Assembly (NCBI GenBank): GCA_000469685.2
Contig: LS997565.1
Coordinates: forward strand, 13,649,922-13,713,921
Source: Haemonchus contortus
Taxonomy: Eukaryota > Nematoda > Chromadorea > Rhabditida > Trichostrongylidae
DNA length: 64,000 nucleotides
Direction: 5' to 3'
Every line of letters begins with the position of its first letter. The stretch's first letter is position 1. Positions 49,628 to 61,200 of this stretch are shown piece after piece. Position numbers and translations under genes: made by a program. The notes under the pieces are model-generated. The model made no database searches, was not told where the DNA came from, and saw nothing but the letters and a program-made list of their open reading frames with translations.

Positions 49628-51174
49628 AAGTCTTTTGGCGTTAACCGATCCCATCTGAGGATGGCCCTCACACTCGACTTTCATTCTGAATCGTAGTGGC
49701 GTAATGAATGCGTATGTATTAGGGTGTCCAAAAAGTTTTGAGAAAATTTATCTGGTTTGTTGAATACAAAAATACTACAACAAAAAGGTGAGATCAGTAA
49801 TCGAGATAGTGGCCCTCTTTAGCTACGACGTCCCTCCATCGACTGGGCAGAGCACTGATGCCATTCTTACAGAAAGAAGAAGGGCGTGAAGCGATCCATT
49901 CATCCACTGCATGTTTGACCTCCTGACGATTGTTGAATTTTTCCCTTTCGTGTAGGCCTCCAGGCTTCTGAAAGCATGGTAGTCACAGGGACTAAGATCA
50001 GGTGAATATGGGGGGTGGGGCAGACAGGTAATCCCGAGCCTTTCCAGCTCCTCAGCCGTCGCCCTAGCATGATGTGGTCGAGCGTGACTCATCAAAATCA
50101 GTACTTTCTCTGCATTCGGTGTGAAACCGGGGCTCCAGACACCATCTCCCGCAGCTGCTCGCAGAATACCCTTACAGTCACAGCAGTACCCTCAGGTAGG
50201 ATCTCATAGTAGAAAAAGCCGGCGGAGCATAAGAAGAACGAGATCGTATTCTTTTCGACGTGTTCCCCACGCTTGGCAACGGCTTCTGGCCTTATGACGA
50301 TTGGTAGCCAACGCAACTTACTGTATGGATTATCATAAGGAACCCACTTCTCATCCTGAGCGATGATGAAGCTCGTCCAATCCACCGTTCGCTTGCGGTC
50401 GAGTAGCTTCCGACACACATCGACCCGCACCTGACGCTCGCTCTCAGTCAAGGTGTGGGGGACAATTGCAAGAATTGCGGCGCGAAAGCGACGTCTGCGT
50501 AGGATGTCGTGGGTGGTGGAACGGGGAGCAGAAGTCGTCCTCTCCATTCCTCTCAAGCTTTGAGAAGTATTGCTTTGGACGGAGGCTAAGACAATTTTGG
50601 TCTTGGTGGAACGTGGAAGTCCGCTCCGTGGCACTTCGTCGAAGTGAAACTCTCTCTAGAGAAGCGGCCGTACCACCTATAGCAGGTGGCGAGGGATGGT
50701 GCAGTACTGCCCATCGATGACTGCAATTCCTTCTGCTCTTGAGTGGCGGAGTGACCAAATCAGTAGTAGTGAAGCAGAAGGCGCCTGTAGTCGTGTCAGT
50801 CGAAAATAATTCAAATGTTGATAACTCACTTCCAAAGATAAAGTGCAATACTGTTCTCTTGTTATGATGATCTGCTAAGCGTGACCTCTTACTGACCTTT
50901 TCTCCGTGGCTCTGCCTCGGCGCTTTCTTGCGCAGCATGGTTGCGAAATACATGACCAAAATCTTCTCAAAACTTTTGGGACACCCTAATAGCTTATACG
51001 ATACCTGGCGGTGTCCAGCCGATGTATAAGTCAGTGTTTTTATCTTTCTAGACGAGTTCGGTTCCAACTAACCGACCATGGAGGTAGGGAAGGCTCGATT
51101 AGCCTGAGCGGGTGTCGATCCGGGAATCGAAACTCGCGATCATGCGTATGTGGTAGTGCGCCCACTACACAACT
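49628..51174 (-). repeat. tRNA-derived SINE interrupted by a mariner
   Basis: The two halves, 49628-49718 and 50990-51174, rejoin into one SINE if the mariner and one TA are removed. The left half has the tail (GTCTTTTGGCGTTAACC on the plus strand). The right half has the body and a tRNA-like head: A-box region GTGTAGTGGGCGCA, B-box region AGTTTCGATTCCCGG on the minus strand. Confidence 0.7.
49719..50989 (-). mobile_element. near full-length mariner, inactivated
   Basis: A 1271-base element flanked by TA. Its inverted termini are TTAGGGTGTCCAAAAAGTTT and TTAGGGTGTCCCAAAAGTTT. Minus-strand transposase pieces are in more than one frame. The HTH-to-linker region lies around 50444-51067. A middle part (50098-50634) has IIAQDEKWVPYDNPYSKLRW, with the first catalytic Asp in QDEKW. 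A C-terminal part (49823-50095) has ARPHHARATAEELERL and PHPPYSPDLSPCDYHAF, with the third Asp in PCDYH. The second catalytic Asp, expected just before ARPH, is replaced in a MSHARPH context. Frameshifts plus this change make it inactive. Confidence 0.85.
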
Positions 51175-51314
51175 TCCGTCCCTATGTACCTGTGATATAA
51201 GAAATTTTCAATCGGATGTACCAACCGGAAACAATTCAAGTTGGAAAATAGGAAAAGTTTTATGCTGATAAATGCCTTTCAAAAACATTGGAAAGTTCCT
51301 CTCTCATCTCCGTT

Positions 51315-51475
51315 ACACGCATATTCAATCAGCGCACCGACAAGATTGTCCTTGACCAATCCATCTGCACCACACCCGTAATAAGCAAGAATCAAATGAA
51401 GAACCTACTCCTCTTAACCTAGGCTGGATTGGTTGAGGACAATCTTTTCAGTGCGCTCATTGACTATGCATATAA
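51315..51475. repeat. short MITE with about 40-base inverted ends
   Basis: The left end TCAGCGCACCGACAAGATTG...GACCAATCCA pairs with the right end TGGATTGGTTGAGGACAATC...AGTGCGCTCATTGA. No coding capacity. Confidence 0.6.
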
Positions 51476-51537
51476 CAGAGGTGAAAGGGGACCTTTCCAG
51501 GGCTTAACCAAAACGAAATTGGGATCTTTTCATCTGA

Positions 51538-52029
51538 CCAGGGAGGGGTAGTCTACTTATCTTGGAACTTTGAATTCAGACCCAGACAAATCGATAGAGT
51601 TTTGAATGTTGTTTACGAAAATGGAAATTAAAACTGCAAAATGATTCTCCTTAAAAAGTTATGGGGGCCCGAATTTTGCTCTACAGTAGTATCAATTGTC
51701 TAAAGAAATGTCAGAAAACGTTTAGAGAACCTTTGATAAAATGAAAAAACACTTTGCAAAAGTGCGGACAATGGCGGGAAGGGACCCCTCATTTTACGCC
51801 CACGAAGCGGGACCACTACCACTTGGTCACGCTGGCGTTTGATATGGAAGCGACGAGTTCGTATTTCCAATTGATACTACTGTCGAGCGAAATTCGGGCT
51901 CCCATAACTTTTTAAGGAGAACCATTTTGCAGTTTCGATTTCCATTTTCGTAAGCAGCATTTAGAACTCCATCGATTTATCTGGGTCTGAATTCAAAGTT
52001 CCAAGATAAGTAGACTACCCTTCCCTGGT
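51538..52029. repeat. foldback MITE with about 155-base inverted repeats
   Basis: The left arm starts ACCAGGGAGGGGTAGTCTAC. The right arm ends with the reverse complement of ACCAGGGAAGGGTAGTCTAC. Arms continue as inverted matches to about 51695 and 51870, around a unique centre of roughly 175 bases. No target-site duplication was recognised. Confidence 0.7.
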
Positions 52030-52613
52030 GAGTAACTGAATTCAAATAGCATCACAATGACCATGTAGAGCCTGCTCGCTCCCAGTTCGTAGTGTAAGGC
52101 AGCTAGGCTTTCCGTTTGACATCTGCTTAGAGCCGTTTAGAGGTCGTAGTGACATTCATTCACATTCATTCAAGGCCCAACCAAATTTATTGGTCACGAC
52201 CCTCCGCGTTCACTACTTTACGACTAGTACACACGCAAACCTGATGTTACACCGCCCAAGTTTTGCTTATCACTCGCTTTGTCTCTTCATGCGCAGTTTG
52301 ACGCCATCTCCCAGTGATAAGAGATCATACTGTTAAAAGTCCAGCTAGACACACTATGAGCGAAAATGATTCGAAAATATGCTCGACAAAGCCTTCCGCT
52401 TCACAGTGCAATACAGATAAGAATCACGACGATCTTTGGTTTCACTCGAATATCATCATTACCCTTAACGAAGCAAATTATACTTAAAATTTATTCCGTG
52501 GTAGCATCCACTACTAACGAACGCGCTGTTCCCTCCCACATTTCAAGTGAGTCCGTCGTCTAAACTACACTTTTCGTTTTCGTCATGATTGATGAGACTC
52601 GTTTCGAAGCATG

Positions 52614-52700
52614 AAGCATCAGCGGGCCACCGTAAGCTATTGTGGAGGCCACATACGCACTGAACTCCACAACGATTCCGAAAGTTGGATAAGGGTGCGC
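52614..52700 (+). repeat. tRNA-derived SINE fragment
   Basis: GGGCCACCGTAAGCTATTGT and GGCCACATACGCACTGAACT match the body of the copy at 44290-44570. Head and tail are absent. Confidence 0.5.
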
Positions 52701-53429
52701 ATCCAAGAAGTACTGATCACAGCAAAATTCTGGAGATCGCGCTGTTAGAGATGGAGGACGTGGCCGACACCATTGAGCGCAATTTGATTTGTGGCTCTAC
52801 CGATAAGATCGCATATCCTTATTACTCCATCACTAGCACTCGCACATTAGACCTACCTTGGCGTACGACCTCCAAAATATCGATCATCATCAACAGAAAC
52901 CCATATAGTGAGTCCAGCCAAACTAAAAGACTCTCCCTACCACTTCAACAGAACGCCAACAGGCTAGCCTTTTTGCCCCTAGTCTGACAGCACTTACAAC
53001 TGATGAGTTTGCAAAGACCTTCCCCGGATTTTTGCAGCACTTGGGACAATATTTCATGGACTTCGCTTGAAACCAGGCACCACCTATCAGCAATACCTAC
53101 TCATACCTATACCAAAACCTTTTTCATCTACAAAGTGAGAGATAGGGTAAGAGATCAGTGTGTAATAATCCTTCGGCGACATTAAGTCACCAGGATACCA
53201 AACAACACTACGGTAAGACCAACACGTAAAAGAAACAATTCATCTCATCGCCATCTCTCCCACCTCTATAACAACTTCAAATTAATCAACAATAACAGTA
53301 TTTCCAAACGTCGCGAAATCCCTTCGATGAACAATGCATTTTGAATGTCTGTAACAAAGAGAAAAAAACGTAACCATCGGCACACATCATCATCATACTG
53401 TACAAGAGGGAGAAAATGTGAATTGAGAT

Positions 53430-54736
53430 CTACTGTTGGGGACAATCGCGAGAAATGTGGCCGGAACCTTGGCATCTGTAGCAGCGTTTCGATTCTACAG
53501 AACCACTCTCATTGCAATCTCGTGAGATATGACCTGGTCTTCCGCAATTATAACATTTTTGACCGCCACGGAATCCACCACCACCACCTCCCGAAGGGCA
53601 TTCACGAGCAAAATGCCCTTGTCCTCCACATTGGTAGCATTCCTGTCCACGAGATCTGTATCCACCACCTCCTCGTCCACCATCACGTCCATCACGTTGT
53701 TGGGTGCATTCACGCGAAAAGTGTCCAGGTTCTCCGCAGTTATAACATGAACCGCCACCTGCAACAAATATGATCGTACACAACACGAAATCAGTATGAC
53801 TACAGCTACCCCGTCATCCACAATACCTCTCCGTCCTCCACATCATGTGTACGCAGTCAGCAAGACTTTGTCAATTAAAAATTCGATTAAGAAGCTCAAA
53901 ATTTTTTCTCTAGCGAAAGGAAATTTCTCATTAAGCCCAAACAAAAGTTATCCTCCCGTAAAACAGGCAAGGTTTACGACCAAAACTATTTCGAACAGAT
54001 TAGCAGTCAAAAAAGCATGTAAAACACGAAACACGCACTCGGCTTATCAAAAAGATCACGGCTTATCTTCGAGTAAAAAGCAGTTCTTGTAAACATGTTT
54101 CACGTTTTTACCAACACAGAGCTATGCTACTCTTGCCTTGAATAAGATTCAACAAGTCACGCTCGTCGTAGCCCGCTACGAATCCTCCCGGGTTTACTTC
54201 TTAGGGATTGTTATGGATCACCACAACCACCTGATTAGCTATACTGAGATAACGCCGAGAATCTTCGCAAGAGAGTTTCGCGTTCGACCGAAGGCGATTG
54301 GAATGTTGCTAGCCAGAGCTGGCCTAGATTGTAACCACTCAAGCAGTACTACTGTGATTTCAATGTTCGTCTTAAGCCCCTCCTTTCTGCTCCTTTTCTT
54401 TGGCGGAAAAAAACTTCGAAAGAGAAGCGCAAACAAGATGCATCACTACTAGAAAGTTTGTGGAGTTATTTACCCAATTTGCGCTACCCGATGATCCGTA
54501 AATTTGTCTACAGGGCTCCTCTAACAGCGAAAACTTAAACTAAATCGACAAAGGCCTTGCTGACAACACAATTTGAGGGGTAATGGAGAAGAAAACATCG
54601 AATTACCTAAGCGTACTCAACACCCCAAACACCACCAAGTAGCACCTCCGCTTCGACCGCCGGATTCTCCTCCATTAGGACAGTTGCGAGCGATGTGGCC
54701 GGTCTCGTGGCACTTATAACATTCCGTGTCCGACAT
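53430..54736 (-). CDS. CNBP/ZNF9-like CCHC zinc-knuckle protein
   Basis: Two minus-strand exons, 54646-54736 and 53430-53758, give 139 residues with five CCHC knuckles. Exon 1 encodes MSDTECYKCHETGHIARNCP. Exon 2 has CYNCGEPGHFSREC, CYQCGGQGHFAREC, CYNCGRPGHISRDC and CYRCQGSGHISRDC, separated by Gly/Arg-rich RGG-like linkers, and ends SRDCPQQ. Human CNBP has seven knuckles, so this is a shorter family member. It should bind single-stranded nucleic acid or mRNA. The acceptor of exon 2 is certain (TTGTTGCAG). The donor of exon 1 is not: GTGCTA at 54645 keeps the frame but is weak. A better GTAATT at 54606 is in the same phase but includes an in-frame TGA. RP2 lies upstream on the map in the same orientation, and pbs-1 is divergent. 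Confidence 0.9.
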
Positions 54737-54743
54737 AACACCC

Positions 54744-54750
54744 CTAAAAT
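54744..54750 (-). promoter_or_regulatory. candidate trans-splice acceptor of the CCHC gene
   Basis: The minus strand reads CATATTTTAG followed by seven bases and the ATG at 54736. This is typical placement for a nematode spliced-leader site; it could also be a normal acceptor of a 5'UTR intron. Confidence 0.45.
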
Positions 54751-56050
54751 ATGAATTGTACCAAAACTGGTAACGATGGGAACAGAATATATCGGCACGA
54801 TATAACTAAAACCAACGTTACACGAAATAAAAAGGAAAATGTCATGAAAAAGGAAATTGACTTTCTAACAGGAATGGTAGCAGAAAGAAGCTTTAAAAAA
54901 CCATTAATGCAATACACCTTGGTGACCACCAACAACTGTTGCCAAAAACTTTTTTCGAATTAGAAAAAAGAAGACAAATGAATGAACACAGACACAATTC
55001 AAAGAAACTTCCCCAACACCACTATAAGCAATGCCTTCACCCGGACATAAGTTTTTCTAAAAGGACTTACACATCATTGACTACCTAAATTACCTTAGAT
55101 AAGTAGATGAAGAATGAACCTAACCGAACCACCTCGTCAGAATGGTGAACACGTCGAATGGAATCCTAAAAACTCCGACAAGTTTGGCAACTATCCGGGC
55201 CAACTTGATGTGCATGCGATACGGTAGGTGCGCCAATTCAAATCTGATTTGTCATGCTGGGCAAGATTCCAAGTCATCATCGCCATCAAATTCATATTTT
55301 TACCTTAGTTTCTCTTGTCTGCAGTGTGTTATTGAGATGATTGCAGGCTCGAGGACCTTCTATTTTTCCCTTTCACCATTCCCATAGAGTGTTTCGAGGC
55401 CTAATTTGGTTATTCTCTTTGTAATAGTGGGTTTTTGCAATCGCAGCTGAGTTAATATACTGGTTGATTTCCACGCTGAAACTGATGGTAGGGATGGTAG
55501 CGGTGAAGCTCAACTGTCCCCTTTTCCCTAGTTGCCCCTAATTCATCAATTAATGTTTCAATTGATTCGAATTTAAGTTACGAAAGCCAAGAAATTGAAA
55601 TGTCTATGAATTTTTCGCTTTGACTGCCACAAGCTTAAGGACCCCTGTGACGAAGACTTCATAACTGTTTGGCCGAAGATCTGGCGGAACTTTTCTAGAA
55701 GTTGGAATCTTGATCGGAATGCCTGGGTGAATATGTTTTCGTTCCTAACCTTGATGACTTCCATGTTTTCATGCCACTGATATCCCCTTCTCGCTATTTC
55801 ATCGCTATATTTCATTTTCACACTTATCTTTTTCACATTCATATTCTCCTTATCTCTTTTACGTTTGATCCAAGTGATTTGCTTGTGGATCCACGAAAGA
55901 CGCTCCAAATCTTAACCGAAAGCTCTTGTATTGTTTCCTCCCGAGCGTGTGCCTTTGTCAGGCGTAACAAACTTATTATGCTTATATCTCGTTCTATCCA
56001 ATTCGGTTAGGTTTATTGAACTTGGTTGTAGCTGCTTGTAAAGAAGCCAG
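54751..56050. other. intergenic region between the divergent CCHC gene and pbs-1
   Basis: A 1.3-kb stretch that should contain both promoters. No TATA box, repeat or exon is recognised. Confidence 0.5.
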
Positions 56051-56056
56051 TTTCAG
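56051..56056 (+). promoter_or_regulatory. candidate trans-splice acceptor of pbs-1
   Basis: TTTCAG, with the ATG at 56064 only eight bases downstream. It matches the nematode splice-acceptor consensus used for SL addition. Confidence 0.5.
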
Positions 56057-56063
56057 TTCAACG

Positions 56064-58236
56064 ATGGATGTTATGCCTGATGAAAAGCGCGAAGCGATTC
56101 CAGCCATCGGGTTCTACCCGCATGAACCCATCAGTACTGGAGTGAGTTTAACAAGTCTTTTTTGCCTTCTTTTTGCAGAATTTGGATTTACAACTGTTTA
56201 TAAGGTCGGTGAATTATGGGCAAAACCTCGGCCTCGGACGGGACTGCTTTCCAGACTTGTTATTCGTCCCCTAAACTACCGAGACAATTGCTCTCGCCTT
56301 CTTATGGCTTATATAAGACAACAATAAAAGTTTATTTTCTCCAATTATGGCATGCCTACATGCTTATAGCTGTTTTTCGTAGTATGTAAAAAAAACAGAA
56401 GCAGAAGAGGAACGTGTTTCTGTTTTCATACATTTTACGAGAAACCATATTAGGAGATACAGCGTTAAGCTGGAAACCAAGAAATAGCGTTTTTTTTCTG
56501 TTGAGTTAATGCCAAGAATAAAATGTCCAACCTGCTTAAAGGCCAAATCTCTGAGCAAGGTCGGAAATAATTAAGAAACATGTTGCGCTTAAATGACATG
56601 AGGCCTTTTTTAGAAAGACTAGTCACCTGTGACTGCCTTTGCAGAGATGATTTTATTTTAGAGTTTGAAGGCTGCAATTTATCTGCAGCTTAAGAACTGA
56701 ATAGAATTATGTACTATGTATTACTTTTCCCTGATTCTCTTCTTTAGACTACCCTCATAGCTATGGAATTTAATGGTGGCGTAGTTGTTGGTACGGACTC
56801 GAGGACTAGTTCAGGGTGAGTAAAGTTATCCTTTCTCTTTAGTTTATTTCCTCTACTTTCTTGCTTCGGGTTTGTATTGAATTGTTAAAAGCGAGTGTAG
56901 ACGGCTCTCTAAAGGCGTTATTTGGACGTCATTACTTTTCTACTCATCATGTTGTATCGTACTGTATACTACATAGGAGAAATCCTTGACGATGTCGTGC
57001 CTACGCTGAATATTGTAGTTATTCTTGGAAAGAGGTCACATTTTCTTGAAGCTGATGAAGTACAGCTTCTTTACAATTGTTCCTTTCAGAATTCTTTCCT
57101 TTTTTTATCTCTGGTTCTTCAACTTGAAAGTTATAGCTCCTTCATCGCCTCTCGTGCCACGAACAAAATTACGCCTATTACGGATCATTTGGTGGTATGT
57201 CGTTCCGGAACCGCTGCGGACACTCAAGCTATTGCTGATATCGTTAAGTATCATCTTGAAGTTTACACGTGAGTTTTCCATATGCTTTATTTTTGCGATG
57301 TTTCCAATATTACAATGGCTTTCCCGTGAATCAGTGTTCTAAATCTCGTTATGCAGTGAACGTTTTTCAGAATGCTAGAGCAAGAACCTGTCAGTATTTA
57401 CCGAGCCACACAAATTTTCCGTAAATTCCTTTATAACTATCGTGACCAGTTGTCTGCATCAGTGCTTGTTGCTGGTTGGGATGAGAAATGTGGAGGACAG
57501 GTATCGTTTTCAATTTTCAAAGTGCTCTATATATGAGGAAGGTTCCTGAATTTTAAATTTTCAGCTTTATGCTCTGCCCATTGGTGGTTTTGTGACTCGA
57601 CAAAAATCTACTGCTTCTGGATCAGGGTCCACTTTTGTGCAGGTACAGCTTAGTTTGTTACGGTGGCTCCTCTGGTGTTTGCTATTCTCTTATTCGTATC
57701 TTCTTTCAGGGTTTTCTCGATAATGCATGGAAACCGAATCTGACAAAAGAAGAGTGCAAAGCTATTGTAAAGCAAGCTGTTGGACTTGCAACCTTCCGTG
57801 ATGGGTGAGTATTTGTTCATGCTCAGCTGCGCAACGAAATTAGTCACCAGAATTGATTAAGACCGCTCTTAGCGCTACTATTGCTAGCAACTTGGATACT
57901 TCCTTTTTGAGGAATTTCGGTCGCATGACTTAATTGATTTTGAAAAGGGTGCAAGATCTAGAGTGCATATTTCGAATTCCAGAACTTTGCCATAAGTTTC
58001 TCACTTTAAACACTTCCTGTATTGGCGAATGCATGTAAGAATAATGGTAAGATTCATTTTCATTGGTCGTTGAGAGTTTTTTCAGGTCTTCCGGTGGTGT
58101 AGTGCGTATAGCGGTGATTGACAAGACGGGTACGAAAATGGAGCTATTCCGTCCTGACAAACCAGGTTTCCCCTTCGTTAAGCCTCCAAGTGCTCATCTT
58201 TCCTTCCCTCCTCATCTCGAGCAAGCCGAGGTGTAA
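56064..58236 (+). CDS. pbs-1: 20S proteasome subunit beta-1 (caspase-like)
   Basis: Seven exons: 56064-56141, 56748-56815, 57137-57268, 57371-57500, 57565-57642, 57710-57804 and 58086-58236. They sum to 732 bases, giving 243 residues, with all phases consistent. Exon 1 encodes a 26-residue propeptide ending ...PISTG. Exon 2 begins with the catalytic Thr1 ([20 protein letters not shown]), so autocatalytic Gly-Thr cleavage coincides with an exon boundary. Thr1, Asp17 and Lys33 (in ATNKITPI) are present. Arg45 (in [10 protein letters not shown]) is the acidic-pocket residue of the caspase-like PSMB6 subunit. Later landmarks are [20 protein letters not shown], the GSGST loop before Gly-Phe-Leu, and [13 protein letters not shown]. 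The mature chain is 217 residues, normal for the family. It acts in the inner beta ring of the 26S proteasome. Confidence 0.97.
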
Positions 58237-58293
58237 TCAGCTCTATGACATCGACATGGTATTTGTTCCTCCTCGAATTTGTATCTTTCTATT

Positions 58294-58299
58294 AATAAA
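58294..58299 (+). promoter_or_regulatory. polyadenylation signal of pbs-1
   Basis: AATAAA 58 bases downstream of the stop codon at 58234-58236. Confidence 0.65.
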
Positions 58300-61200
58300 T
58301 AAGCGTGTTTACGAATTATTAAATTATTGTTGGCATAAACTTCGTGTGCAATGTGGTTTCTAAGATTCTGAAGTTTGGGGACTGTAGGTATTTCTTTTTT
58401 CTATCCCTTTACCTCCAAAATATATGCTCTCAGCATTCTCAATCCTGGGTATTGAAATGCAGGTGTTTTCGTAAGCGATGGTGAATCGTTTTGACAGTCG
58501 ACAGGGGTATTTTTTGGAGAACTAGATTTCGAATCATCGAGTGCCCCAACTTTGATTGTTGGCACACTGGTCTCAATCACAGAGGAAAACTTTGCTGAAC
58601 ATGAGTAAGGCTCGACTAGATTACAGAATATTCTTGAACTTCACTGACTGAGCTTCATGGGTCTTGTTGGGAATGTGGGTGAGTAGTCTCCATCGCTACA
58701 AAGCAGAGTGACAGCTTTGATGGCCTTTTTTGAAGGGCGAATAGTCTTTATCAGATACTCCCGGCGAAGTGTCACATGCATTTCGTCCGATTGTGAGTCC
58801 TCCGAGTTTCCAGCTAATGCTTTTCTTGTATTTCAGTAATTTCCAATTGCTACGGCGTCGACGTGATAAGTAATATCAAGTTCCTTGGAACCCTGCCCTT
58901 ATGAAGGCTACTATTAACGTATGAAGACCATCCTTGTTCAACATTGCCTGATAACCTGCGCTGGATCCAGGCTTCCGCTACCTTCTGAGCGAGTTCCCTG
59001 CCTGGTGAATTGTAAAATAGCTTAAATACAAATAAACTAATTTAATGAAAATAAATTAACGGAATTTATTACAGCTTATATGTATACCAAACTCCCTAAT
59101 CAATTGATCATCGTCTTTCGAAGAGAAGAGTGCTTTAGGCATGTGGAGCACTGGTTCAATATTCTGACTATTTTTCGTTCCCTTATTGAAGCCGAAATGC
59201 TATGGGAGATGGACCCGGTAGTTAGTGTCAGTGTTGCAGCAATTATTGTGGCCCAATTTGGGTAACAATCGCTCGACCGCATTCACTGACCGGTATCAGC
59301 GGTTGGTAATAAAATTGTCAAACACGATGATTGAGGCGGCTATTGAGATTCGCCGCTATTTTCAACTGGAACGAGTGACCACGTGAGCGTCAGGTGAATT
59401 ACTGGGTCGTTCGGAAAGTTTCTGCCGAAAAAATATTATGTTTCATAAATGAAACCACTATCTAAGATTCTAGTTACTAGTATACGCATAAGTTACCCTT
59501 TCCAGGCTCACCCTTCCTTGCTTATTTGACGCCGGCGTCTCCACTGTTGATGTCCTTCGTAACTTGTGTCAAATACATGGCCTTGAAGCCCCTTCCCCAA
59601 CGGTCATGTGCGACATTCCCCAAGTCTCAAAGGGCTCGAAACAAAAAGGTCGAAAATGAGCAACGATCTGGTCCCCCCTGCGATATCACCAAGTCCCCGG
59701 CTGTGTTACGCGTTAATAGTGAGTAGAGTCCATTCACAGCACTTCTATGGGGACATACATAACATTTCTGGGAAAAACCTTTACTTCGTGGAAGTTACTG
59801 TAGACGCAAGGAGTGAGGACGCAAATACCAAGGACAACAATTCAAGCTTGACATCTGTGCTGTCGAAACTCTCCATGTCTTCCGGTACTTTTTGGCTATA
59901 AGTATCATACAAAAGTTTATTATCACAAGAGTTCAACTAAATACATTTCGATAAGGAGAACAGAACGATTAACCAAAATTCTTCACAGTTTGGAAGCATA
60001 GATGATTATGAACATAGAAGTTTCCTGGTATAAAATTTCGTGGCAAGAGCCTGGTTCATTGGATACACTGACACTGAAATTAATTTACTCTAAAATGTTG
60101 CATGCTAATGCTTGACTGGAGGTCAGAATACACGGTACATAGGCGGGCGTACGGCGTTGCGACACTTCTGTACCGTGCGCCACATGACTTACTGCCACAC
60201 CAAAGCGTTGCCAATTTTGTCAAAAATAATCAGGGTTGTTTAGTACGCAAAGAGGCCTTGTAAGAAATAAAAGGAAATACTAGCCCGAGTTCGTTGGTAT
60301 ATCATGGTTATGGGTGCTTTGTAGTTATTATTGCTGAACTGTTAGTATAAAAGGGAATGGCGAAATAGAAAAAAAAGAAAGAAAAAGAAAAAGAAAGAGA
60401 AAAAAGAGAGAGAAATAGAAAAAAAAGAAACAAAATACTGTTTTTCAATCAAAATTCAAGAGTCGCTGTCCCCCAATAATTGCTCAAAGGTAGCAGGCCT
60501 GCGACGCGCGCCGATGCGACGCGGCACTACAAGAGTACGCGCTCCGTCGCTATGACGTCGCTACATCGCCTGTCGCCTTCAGTAAAATGATCAGAAAGAC
60601 TAGAAGGAAAGCTTTCAGCGGAATGAATGAATTCAGCTGGGGATAATGTAAATGTATAAAGATTATGTAGGTGTACCCTAAGAAGTAATGCACTAAAACA
60701 AGTATTGAGACCGAGACTCCATTAATGCTGTAAACATACGAATAATAATGATGAGAGAGCTATGTAAGTAGCTGAACTTCTTTGATACCGTAACCTTCTA
60801 AAAGGAGATGTTTACAGAGAAGGGAGAAGTCACCATAGATTTAATTTCAATCCAATCAGAACCGACAATCCACAAATTGAAGTATTCGTCCGAGTATCGT
60901 CCAAGTGTACTGGCTGCCTCCGACGTTCGTACAAGTGGCCAGAAGGCTCGGTGCAGCCGAAATGGATGTTCGTTGCTGCAAGTAGGCTCATACAATTGAA
61001 AATGGAGAGGAATGAATCGGATGAGGTTTTTGCGGAAGTTTTTGAGGAAAATGAGAGAAATCGAAAAGGAAAGTACTAATTGGTAAGCATTTGTTGGCGA
61101 TTTGTGGGATTTTTTGTGGCGATTTTTAGGAAATTTTACTCGACATTTTTTTAAGTTCCCGTCAAGGGCAGAGTGGGAACAACTTTCTTTATTCGAGTAA

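Larger units (their letters stand above)
47809..53429. other. intergenic stretch between the RP2 homologue and the CCHC gene
   Basis: A repeat-dominated stretch. It holds an RTE tail (48420-48625), a SINE split by a mariner (49628-51174), two inverted-repeat MITEs (51315-51475 and 51538-52029) and a SINE fragment (52614-52700). No gene is supported; 52701-53429 shows nothing recognisable. Confidence 0.6.

Noticed and set aside
54607..54645. In-frame TGA in the CCHC gene read as selenocysteine
   Set aside because: No selenoprotein precedent in this family and no SECIS-like element seen. Alternative splicing is simpler.
59506..59715. Exon-like block between TTTCCAG and GTGAGT right of pbs-1
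   Set aside because: One frame (FDAGVSTVDVLRNLCQIHGL) looked faintly like a dsRNA-binding domain, but it stops before the donor. The other frames show nothing.
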